This document shows, piece by piece, positions 22,634 through 31,190 of a stretch of 64,000 nucleotides of DNA. The stretch's first letter is position 1. Each line of letters begins with the position of its first letter. The stretch is from Blattamonas nauphoetae (lineage: Eukaryota; Preaxostyla; Oxymonadida). The notes beneath the pieces were generated by a model that was not told the origin of the DNA, made no database searches, and worked only from the letters and a program-made list of their open reading frames with translations. Where the stretch lies: the NCBI GenBank assembly GCA_033064195.1, contig JARBJD010000053.1, positions 248,001 to 312,000 of the forward strand. Direction: 5' to 3'. A program made the position numbers and the translations under genes.

Positions 22634-24150
22634 ATGGAACGCTCCTTTTCTCTCATCGATGATGAATCTGAGACTGACGAGTCTCAAAACTCATCGATCA
22701 CCGAAAGACAAATACAATACCAATCTCTCAACGAATCGGATGGATGGTTCTTTGGTGATGAAGTTGTTGATTGTGAATCTGGGATGGAAAGTCAGCAGGA
22801 TGGGCTTCTCACAGGCGGATTCAGTCAGGATTTTATTCGAACAAGTCTCAAACGATCGAAAGATGAACTTCGAAGACTCTTGCCAGAAAGAATTGAAGCA
22901 GTTGATAGTGCAAGCCCACCTGAACCTCTTCTTCCACAAGATCTTCATGAGTTTGTTGAACTACCAGCTCCTCGGAAGATGAAACGTGGTCGTCCAACTT
23001 CTCGTCCTGCCCCAAAGCCCCGACGATCATACACCATTCTCACGCCTCGTGAACGCGAATTGGTCCTCGATGAAGTGAAGGAAGGGAAGAAGTACGATTT
23101 GATTGTCGAAAAGTGGAACATCTCGAAAGGAACAATCGACAACATCGCATCTGGAAAACCTGCTCCCAAGCCTCGTGGGGGAGCAGTCTATCGAAAAATC
23201 ACTCCAGAAATTTCACGATCAATGAATGATGCAATTCTTCAAAACCCACTCTTGAAGGGAGAAGAACTCAAAACTCTCGTCGAGGAGAATCATGGAACAT
23301 CGGTTGCAGTGTCGACAATCAATGCTCACCAAACTTCACTAAAAAAATGGTGGAACACGGGTGTACAAAGTTCACTGTGAAGAAAGTCGAGCTGCTCCAA
23401 CACGAACGCAATTCGGAGGAAACAAAGGACGCGAGACTCGACTATCTTCAGCGATACGCAACAACATTCTCTCAAGGTGGATTTGCTGTCTACATCGACG
23501 AAACTTCCTTCAACAAGACCTGCTTCCAAAATCAAGGTCGTGCTCCAATCGGTCAGCGTTGCCTTCAACGAGTTCGTCGATTGCAAACTGAAAATCTCAC
23601 TGCAATCACAGCGATCTCTGAAGCGTGGGGTGTTGTTCATGTGACGTGGGTTCAAGGAACTGTGTCTGCTCTTGAATTCCAACATTTCCTCCTCTCACTT
23701 TTTGAGTCACTTCAAAGAAGAACGAATGAAAGCTGCACACTGAATATGGACAATGTTGGCTTGCACAAGACGGATGAGGTGAAAGAGCTCATCAGATCGA
23801 AAAATTACACAACTCTGTTCACTCCACCAAATTCCTGTGAGCTGAATCCGATCGAGTACGTCTTTGGCATGTGGAAAGGTGGGAGTTCGATTCCTTCTCA
23901 TGTCAGAACAGAGGATCAACTGCGGATTCATCTTTCGGAATCTCTCAGTGCAATTCCTCATCGGAAGATATCCGTGGCCATCAGATTTGTGTCTCTCAGA
24001 CTTCATCCAATTGTCGCTCGCCGAGGTGATTTGGCTCTCAATCGAACACAAGAACAGTTCAACCGCGATTCGAACGGCCCACAAGCTCCAAGTCAGCAAG
24101 CAATCCTGCCACCAGACCACGGACCACGAGTGGAAGAACCTGAAGAATAA
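22634..24150 (+). CDS. DD34E transposase read in two overlapping frames
   Basis: The first frame (22634-23380, 248 aa) has an acidic N-terminus, an AT-hook-like KRGRPTSRPAPKPRR, and a helix-turn-helix region (ILTPRERELVLDEVKEGKKY, EKWNISKGTIDNIASG). The second frame (to 24150) has the catalytic core: Asp in VYIDETSFNK, Asp in LNMDNVGLHK, and Glu in LNPIEYVFGMW. The second Asp and the Glu have 34 residues between them, as in Tc1. The frames overlap at seven A (23341-23347). A -1 shift there joins them directly (AAA AAA then ATG GTG GAA), so either ribosomal or polymerase slippage makes the full protein, or one A has been lost. No internal stop occurs in either part. Catalysis would be cut-and-paste transposition in the nucleus. 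Confidence 0.88.
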
Positions 24151-24244
24151 ACTGCTTCATCAATAATTCACCACACAAGAGTGTTTCCCTTCGTTCTGTC
24201 AGTCTTTTCTAAAACGAGTGGTCTAACATAAATCCGAAAAAGAG

Positions 24245-24458
24245 CCGTTCATTTCTGAACAATCACTGTTCATTTCCGAATAATCATTGTTCATTTCAGA
24301 AAAAGCACTGTTCATTTACGAATAATTCATGTTCATTTCTGAATAATTAAAATTCATTTCTGAACAATCATGTTCATTTCTGAACAATCAAAATACATTT
24401 CTGAACAATTATGTTCATTTCTGAATAATTAAAATACAATTCAGAACTAGTCGAGCTG
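24245..24458. repeat. Right inverted repeat with iterated units
   Basis: About eight to nine units of TGTTCATTTCTGAACAAT type, the reverse complement of the left array, ending with the 19-bp terminal repeat at 24440-24458. Confidence 0.8.
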
Positions 24459-24460
24459 TA

Positions 24461-25638
24461 GAGCCAGCAATTGAACATATCCTATTTCCTTCAGAGTTCA
24501 GGATGGCGTGAATTCCACTCATCGAAAACGTGCTATTCGTCACTTCAAACATGAAATTCGCGATTGTCCCTTTATCTTTCATCCATTTTTGTGATTGTTC
24601 CGGGATGGCTTTTGGAGGTGGCTGATTCGGAGACCAGGTAAGACACTCCGAATTCTGTTGGAGATCGCTGACTGAAACCACTCCAGTGTTGAAAGGGTAG
24701 TGGGTTGAGAGAGCTTCGGGCTGCACTTGATTCCGAAAGGAGCCCACATGCTCTGAGAGGACAATCCAGATGAAGAACACATTAATGTCCTCCCTTTCGA
24801 CATTCTGCCGTATGGCAATCTTGTCTCGTATCGCATCGATGAGAACAGTGTTGCATGCATTTGAAGTTTCGCTGAGTGTGGTTTTGAAAGTGTAAAGAGT
24901 GTGTATGGTTGGTGAAACCTCATTCTCACTGGAAGTCTGTTCCTGGAGATAGACGAAGGAATCGAACCCAGTCCAAAGGTTGCTGTTCGGTTGGGTTCCG
25001 GCTTCGTTGGCTGGTCTGCTGCAGAGCACGTTGCTTTCGATTTCGAAGGCTGTCGGTTCGAGTGACAGAAGTTCGTTATCCGTTTTGGGATAATGACGAA
25101 TCACAGGAAGGTGAAACTTGAACGAACGAAACCCGTTGGGCATTGCTGAGTACACAGTCAACTTCGCATGTGAAACCAACAATTCATCGTTCACTTTTGA
25201 TTTGAACATCTGTTCTCTCAATCTCTCTTCCAGTTCCCTGTTGTGCACGAGTTCCAGAAAATGTGCTGACTTGAGTGTTTCGAGTTCTGTGAACAGTCTG
25301 GCTGCAAACGAGCTGAATGGGTTTTTGCTTAGTCCATTGAATGTGAGGTGACTGATTGTCGGGAGAGTGTACTCGTCATCTGTCAATAATGAATTAATTG
25401 CCAAAGCGTGAATCAAGTCAAGGAACGCACCCGACACGCGACCGCCGAGCATGCGAGGGGTCAGCCCGAACACATCGATCACGTTCATCTTCACATAGGC
25501 TGCTTCTTCACCGTTCTTTGGGATGCACTGTCCATGTGCCCCCAGAAGCGTGTTCGCCAATGGATGGATCTTACAAAATAGATCTGCAGATATATTGAGA
25601 TGCCACCAACGGTTGCATCTCACTAATTTGCTGAACAC
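24461..25638 (-). pseudogene. Nuclease-like C-terminal part of a Crinkler-like (CR) protein fused to receptor copy C
   Basis: An open frame with no stop from at least 25638 into the transposon. Residues about 50-345 resemble the part of CR/Crinkler and RHS-type proteins downstream of their NTPase: VFGLTPRMLGG (the FGG-PR turn), FAARLFTELETL, FKFHLPVIRHYP, then WTGFDSFVYLQ and LYTFKTTLSETSNAC, which match the Asp-(x)n-Gln/Lys-x-Thr layout of the restriction-endonuclease-like domain. From about residue 350 it becomes receptor beta-helix sequence (FEVTNSTFSM). No proper start is present (the first ATG gives MFSKLVRCNRW), so this is a fragment. The NTPase half of a CR protein lies on the same strand 2.2 kb away (27859-29179). 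The family call is by motif reading only and needs a profile search. Confidence 0.45.
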
Positions 25639-26700
25639 GGAGGTTGTGAATCAGAGTGTTCCACTCTGTGGACAAAGTTTGAGAATAGTTTTCAAAAATT
25701 GAGAAATGGTGGTAAAATTGAGGTGAAGTTGTCATTGCGAGAGGCAGACAATATGTTCGGCCGAAAGGGAGAATGGGGGTTTTAGATGATACCCAACATA
25801 AATCCCAATCATTAGTTTCATTTCAACCAATCTCATTGTTGCGCATGCAGAACGAACTGAGAGCGTGAAGAGATGGGTTCACTCGTTTTTTCCACGTATT
25901 CGTCTTCATAACCATCCACTGTCTGTTGTAACCACTCACCACTTTTCTAAGTCATGTATGTCGTTCTCACTTTCTATTTTCTCCTACCCCTCTCTTCCAA
26001 CTTGCCTTTTCTCATTTTACTTCTATTTACCACGATATCACCATTCAATTGTCTCCTCTTTTCAGCTCTCCATTCTTGAATCAAGAATCATCAGCATTCG
26101 ATGCAACCACAAAGTGTATCAACAAGAGTCTCGTCATCAGACTCTCCATGTTATCCCATTCGAGATCATGGTTAACCTCGTAAGAAGTGCATTGGCTCTT
26201 AAATCATCTCCTAACTTCAATCGTTCCTCGACATTGACAAAGAACTGTTTCATTCATCAACACAAGAAATTGTCAGCTTCAGACCATCTTTATCAACCTT
26301 TGTTTGTGATCAGAGCATTCTCTCGTCAAATATTCCGTATTACGCTCCCACACTTCTGAGCCGCCTAAATTCGCAACTTCAGCCGAATTGTCGATCCTCA
26401 CGATCTCTCTTCTTCTTCTTCTTTCCCAATGTTGTTGAAGACACTGCTTATACTGAAACTGAAGGATCGTCCTGGGACGCAGGGTTTTCGCGTGCACCGC
26501 TAACGGAAACCCATTATTCCCTTTTATGACAATCAGAGAGACTACTTCTGAGTACACGAATTGTGAAAGGGAAGACGATGGCAATACAAGTCAATTGAAC
26601 GACTGTACAAAGACAGTCGAAACGGTGATGAAGCAGTACAAGATTTTTCCCCTTATCAGACCATAATTCGTATTTTTCAGATCGATTCTGAACTCTTCTA

Positions 26701-26910
26701 TTCTGCCTCTTTTCGATATTTGCTTCCGTGCAAATGGTTCAAAAAGGAGATGAACTGTCTGTGATGGGATTGAGAAGGCTTATTTCTCTTTTCACTCCAC
26801 ATTTCATCAACGCAACTGAAATGAACTCGTTCTCCTTTAATTTTCGTTAAACCTCCTCTTCATCTTGACCTTCTTCAATTACCGTCTCTTTTTAGATCAT
26901 TTTTCGAAAT
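26701..26910. repeat. Inverted repeat, left arm (about 210 bp)
   Basis: Imperfect inverted copy of 27265-27475. Long shared runs include CAAATGGTTCAAAA and GTTAAACCTCCTCTTCATCT. In one frame both arms read LFCLFS..AS.QMVQKGD, so they derive from a coding sequence; the left arm has a stop just before this (RF-stop-TLLFC). Confidence 0.75.
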
Positions 26911-27264
26911 TACTTGCTCATTGAGCGTTTCTTTCTTGATCTTCCTGACTCCAAATCTTTGTCGTTGACAATCTCTTCACAGCCATTTTCTCTCACTTTC
27001 ACACTCTTAATTTGGTTTCATCTATGACATACCATCTTTTCCATTTCTCAATTCCTCCTATCTCCTCACATGATGATTCAACCTCCTCTCCACACCATCC
27101 CGTACCACCACATCCATTCATTTATTCCTCCTCAAACAACAACTAGCGCATTGTCTACTTTCGTAGGGTTCACTTTAATGATTTTAGCTTTCCTTTCTGT
27201 ATCGTAGCAGAAGAAGAGAAGGTCTTCGTGCAAACACTCCTTCGAAGAGAAAAATCAATAATGA

Positions 27265-27475
27265 ATTTCGAAAAATGAAAGAAAAATAGACAGTAATTGA
27301 AGAAAGTCAAGATGAAGAGGAGGTTTAACGAAAAGAAATGGAGATCGAGTTCACTTCATTTGTGAAGATGAAATGTGGAACGAAGAGAGAAAAATGTACT
27401 TCGTAAACTCTTGACAAACAGTTTATCTCCCTTTTGAACCATTTGCTCGGAAGCATACATTGAAAAGAGGCAGAA
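27265..27475. repeat. Inverted repeat, right arm (about 211 bp)
   Basis: Partner of 26701-26910, separated from it by 354 bp. On the minus strand a short frame (27356-27574) reads DRFTDCLFCLFSMYASEQMV, the same peptide family as the left arm. Confidence 0.75.
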
Positions 27476-27858
27476 GAGACAGTCTGTGAATCGATCGGAT
27501 ACATACGAATTAAGGTCGGGATCAAGGTTGGGTTTGCCTTTGTAGAGGTTCATTTCAAAGTGATAATTTCTCATCGTATCCTATTCAATGTAATCACCTT
27601 CCTTTCGCGAATTAAAGAGAAAAGACCCGTTTATTTTTTGATCTGAGTGATCAGCGGTGGACGCGAAAACCCTGCTGGGACGTGTTCAAATCCGCCCTCA
27701 ACTCTCGCCATTCCTTTGCTCGACTCGATCTACTCTGGATTATCCTTCTATTGTCAATTGATATTCACGTTTCTGATTTTGGAGTCTTTTCAAAAAAAGG
27801 GTGATGTGATCGAAATCTACAAAAATATGGGTACTTTTGAAACACCCAGGTTGTGATG

Positions 27859-29179
27859 TCAGTATTCAGAATCCGTCTTTCCCAAACGAACCATCATCGT
27901 CAAGAATTCGGACTTTCCCCAGGGTGGGTATTGTGGTTCGATATACGGACCTGCTTGCCACATTCCAGTTTCATAATCTTTGTATATCTTCGGAGAGGCG
28001 GCAAAGACGGTGAAGTATTCGCTCATGCTTGACTCTTTGAATGGATTTTCCGAATCCAGAATTCGGATCACTGGAGCACTACCATCAATAAATTTGTCTT
28101 CTTCAAATTTTGAGTTGTGCACTCTAACATTGATTGGTGTCGTTTGATCATCGTGATCAATCAGGATCGTGACAACTTTCGATAGTTGGAAGGGAATGTA
28201 CAAGATGGTCTGACAACATGAAGAGATCCAGAAAACATACCACTTTCTCAAAAGAGTGCATCAGACGATATATTAAATACACCAACATCTGCGATTTTCC
28301 TGTTCCCGGCTGACCATTCACAAACACGTTTTTGATGGGTTCTTCTGCATTTTCTTCATCGGATCCATCCGGTAATGGATTTAGGGTGACGAAATCTTGA
28401 GAGAAAGCACTTTCAAATTCCCTCATCAACTGCGGGTCCTCAGTCCAATTTGGAGACTGCTGAACTGAAGCACGAAGTTCCGGGGGGATGGCATCCATCT
28501 CCGCTTGAGTGAGTTCGTCTCGTGGTTCTCCATTTTCAGGCAGAAGAGGGAAATTCGGATTCGGATCTCGTGTTGGAGGTGTTAATTTGTACAATTTTAT
28601 GATTTTTTCGATAACACCCCTGACAAAGACATGCCAGCAATTTCTGACATAAACTGTCTGGTCCTTATACAACTGGTATTCAGCAACTGGCAATTTGATA
28701 CAACGTTGTTGAGGCTTCGTGTAATACAGCTGGAACATCATATCCAGTGGTTTCAATGATTGTTGCATTCTGTTTTCAGTCACGTCAGATTGTGATATGG
28801 AACCATCAATCAAATGGATCACAGTGATTGGTGCCTTTTCAGTATCTCCGTCAAGAACAGGCCAACAACTCAGCAAGTCATCCATCATCAAATTTAATGT
28901 GTATTTGCATCCCGAATCGCCAACCAGACTCTTCCATCGGGTACCATCCACATCATCGGCATGAGCGGTGACAAACCCTGTTCTTGGTGCTCCACTAGAC
29001 GGCCTTGGTACGTTGGCGTCTTGTGGGAGTATGGATGGGAACATGAGAGTGAGAAAGACAGATGATGTTTGAAGAATTTTTGCGATTGACGAGTACAAAT
29101 CTTGGACCGTGGCTGGCTTAGGAATGGTAATTTTTTGAATTTCCGAAGGACCCGGAGTGACAAGGATTCGAAAATCCAT
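27859..29179 (-). CDS. CR/Crinkler-like P-loop NTPase, 429 aa, one intron
   Basis: Two exons: 29179-28241 (313 codons) and 28209-27859 (117 codons with stop), separated by a 31-nt intron (28210-28240; donor GTATGT, acceptor TTGTCAG) whose removal keeps the frame. The N-terminus (residues 1-100) has a beta-rich start (MDFRILVTPGPSEIQKI) resembling the ubiquitin-like header of CR effectors. Residues about 284-296 hold a Walker A motif, VNGQPGTGKSQML, followed by a helix LVYLIYRLMHSF as in CR NTPases. Near the end comes FTVFAASPKIYKDYE then PPWGKSEFLTMM, like the 'SP..y..W...W..eEl' turn that precedes the nuclease domain of that family. The protein stops there, so the nuclease part is absent; a similar part lies 2.2 kb downstream. 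It may act as a nuclear or host-directed effector in other lineages; role here unknown. Confidence 0.5.
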
Positions 29180-29325
29180 GTTCCGATTTGAGATGAATTT
29201 ACGACGACGAGACAGAAATCGAAGCGCCTATTTGGAGTTCAACCCATAATTCCATCAGACTTTTCGTTCTCATCATCATATTGATATTTCTTCTCTTTTA
29301 TCTTTTCGATTGTTTACATGAATTA

Positions 29326-29398
29326 GGCATGGGCAGTGGTCGGTCTGAAATGGTCGAGTCCAGTCCCTAAAAATTTAAGAGTCGCCGACTGTTTTGAA
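29326..29398. repeat. Diverged copy of the dispersed repeat end
   Basis: Begins TTAGGCATGGGCAGTGGTC, the reverse complement of the end of the 52-bp repeats with one change, and then departs. Further GTCGGTC/GACCGAC words occur at 29579-29630, on the far side of the tRNA-like sequence. Confidence 0.6.
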
Positions 29399-29400
29399 GT

Positions 29401-29473
29401 GCCCTTATAGTCGAGTGGTAGAACGGAAGCTTTTTGCTCCCCGGACCCAGGATCGAATCCCGCCAGAGTCACT
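29401..29473 (+). tRNA. tRNA-like sequence, possibly SINE head or decayed tRNA
   Basis: Contains good RNA polymerase III internal promoter boxes: A box TATAGTCGAGTGGTAG (29406-29421) and B box GGATCGAATCCC (29450-29461). Spacing fits a tRNA of about 73 nt. However the acceptor, D, anticodon and T stems each have mismatches when folded by eye, and no anticodon can be named safely. Flanking words are related to the dispersed repeat, so a tRNA-derived retroposon is as likely as a real gene. Confidence 0.35.
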
Positions 29474-30728
29474 TTAATGTTCACTTTTTCTCATTTTTGA
29501 TTCACATCATCTCTGCAATTAGTTCATCTCATTTTTCACAAAATTAAAGTGGATAAGATTCTGGATCAAGAGTCCCTGAGTCGGTCTGTCCTTCCCCAAC
29601 ATCGGACAAAAAGTCGGCCTGACCGACCGACTCCGACTCTTCTCCTTTGTTCTAACATCTTTTCCACGGATTTAGATAATTGTTAAATAGTGTTTTATTT
29701 CTTTTCCATACTTATCAATCATTCTCTTTCAGTATCTCACTCTTGAACCCAGTTGTCCCACAGCCGACTTAGATCAAGACATGGTCATCAACCTCATCAT
29801 CAATCCCTCTTTTATCTTCAGCTGTGTGTCTTTTTCTTTCCCTTCTCAACCTTTTTTCTCGAATCGGGACAGTTGAACCACATTACCGTTGAGACACAAC
29901 ATGATCTCATTCATCGGTTTGGTGAGCACTATCTCAACGTAATATTCAAGTTCAATCTTTCCATTCTTTATTCTCCTGATTTCATGCTTTCTTCTTCATC
30001 TTCAGAACGTCGGGAGAAAGTCACTCACCACAATCGGTCTGTTTCTCTGTCCTTGATTGTTTCAGTTTCATCTACTGAAAACATGATCACTTTGTTGAAC
30101 TCCTTGGGACTCCTTTTCAATTTTCATACAAATCCAGCTCGATCACAACTACCATCGTCAACTCTTCAAACTTGCCCACATTTCTAACATCTGTCCCCTG
30201 GTCTCGGTTTTCACTCTCCAAAGACATTCCATCCATATTCCGCGTTTTCTTAGCCAAACTCAACACTATCTCATCAACGACAACCAGTCAGATCGATCCT
30301 CATTTTAGGCATTGGTGGCCGTTCTGTGCAATGAAGTGATGAACTATGCCATCATTGGTTGTGGTGGTGCGGTTAATGAAACCATTGTCACCTATTTTCC
30401 TTCATTCTCGGAATCAATCTTTCGTGAACAGACTCAACGTCCCATCAAGGAATACGATAATCGTGACAATAAAAAAGATCGTCGAACACTCACAAAATGA
30501 GCAAGTTTGAGTTTTCATTGTTTTTGAACTCTCATCAGGATCCAGTTGAGATAATTGTCGCCTTCATTCGTCAACCCTCAAATCAGACTCTTTCTACATT
30601 CTAGTTTGTTGGAAACCCTCCCATGAATCTTCTGCCGCGATTCCTACAACACACTGCCTTATTTCTGAACGGTGAGCCATTTTGATCATCCTCACTCTGT
30701 CATCTCTTCATCAGCCCTTCCATCGTGA

Positions 30729-30831
30729 TCGCATCGCATCCCCTCCCACTCGCATCGCTTCGCTTCGCATCGCATCCCCTCCCACTCGCATCGCTTCGCA
30801 TCGCATCGCATCCCCTCCCACTCGCATCGCT
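30729..30831. repeat. Minisatellite, about 3 units of 31-36 bp
   Basis: Units share CATCGCATCCCCTCCC and end ACTCGCATCGCT; they differ by extra CGCTT or CGCAT words at the joints. Confidence 0.8.
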
Positions 30832-31138
30832 CTCCCTCGCTCGCACTACTCTCCCTCACCTCTTTTACTCTCATTCTTTACCATTTACTCTGTAACCTGG
30901 TCCAACTTCCCATCTTACATCGAAAGAAACGTACAAAGTTCATTTCATTTCAAAATCCAGAATGTTGTTTGATCCTGCCCTTTTCTCGAAACGGTTCACC
31001 GGCGACTTCACCGCCACTATTTCAATGACACTCTCTACGTCTGTCTGGTGACAAAAAACGTGATACGAGTTCTGTTGAGAAAATGGATCTGATAAGAAAC
31101 AAAGTGTTATGGGTGATAGTATTCAGTCGATCAAACTG

Positions 31139-31190
31139 AAAAGCAGTCGGTCGGTCGACGAGCAGTCGGACCGACCGCTGCCCATGCCTA
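31139..31190. repeat. Dispersed 52-bp repeat, copy 2
   Basis: Identical to 2226-2277 across 52 bases and in the same orientation, 28.9 kb apart. Contains the same 9-bp hairpin and the CCCATGCCTA end. Confidence 0.85.

Larger units (their letters stand above)
22249..24458 (+). mobile_element. Tc1/mariner-type transposon, 2210 bp, TA duplication
   Basis: Both ends carry the perfect 19-bp inverted repeat CAGCTCGACTAGTTCTGAA, flanked by TA (22247-22248 and 24459-24460). Inside each end lies an array of about 25-bp units built on TGTTCAGAAATGAACA, in opposite orientation at the two sides, so the full inverted repeats span about 200 bp. A DD34E transposase lies between them. Receptor copies A and B give the empty-site comparison. 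Confidence 0.92.
21744..24590 (-). pseudogene. Receptor copy C: short fragment split by a transposon
   Basis: Read on the minus strand, homology to copies A and B starts near 24590 (FEVTNSTFSMSG), runs to 24461, is interrupted by the transposon at 22249-24458, and continues from 22246 (VRFSSSSITSNGDSSPFM) to about 21815 (SPGKQLFGSEVCQRV). It then diverges and stops at 21744. Only about 190 residues of the first beta-helix remain, so both ends are lost. Across the transposon the host frame is continuous once the element and one TA are removed, and the host length then equals that of copy A exactly. The insertion therefore entered an already duplicated, formerly coding segment. Confidence 0.8.
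25639..27858. other. 2.2 kb segment separating the two CR-like parts
   Basis: No gene I can defend. It holds two arms of an inverted repeat (26701-26910, 27265-27475). The frame at 25865-26359 (+) is compositionally like intergenic T-rich sequence. Near 26560-26640 a short coding-like stretch (DCTKTVETVMKQ) followed by a GTACAAG...TTTTTCAG segment could be an exon and intron, but no family is visible. Confidence 0.5.

Noticed and set aside
29753-30187. Protein-coding gene
   Set aside because: The frame is T-rich and interrupted by splice-like signals, with no recognisable domain; composition resembles surrounding intergenic DNA.
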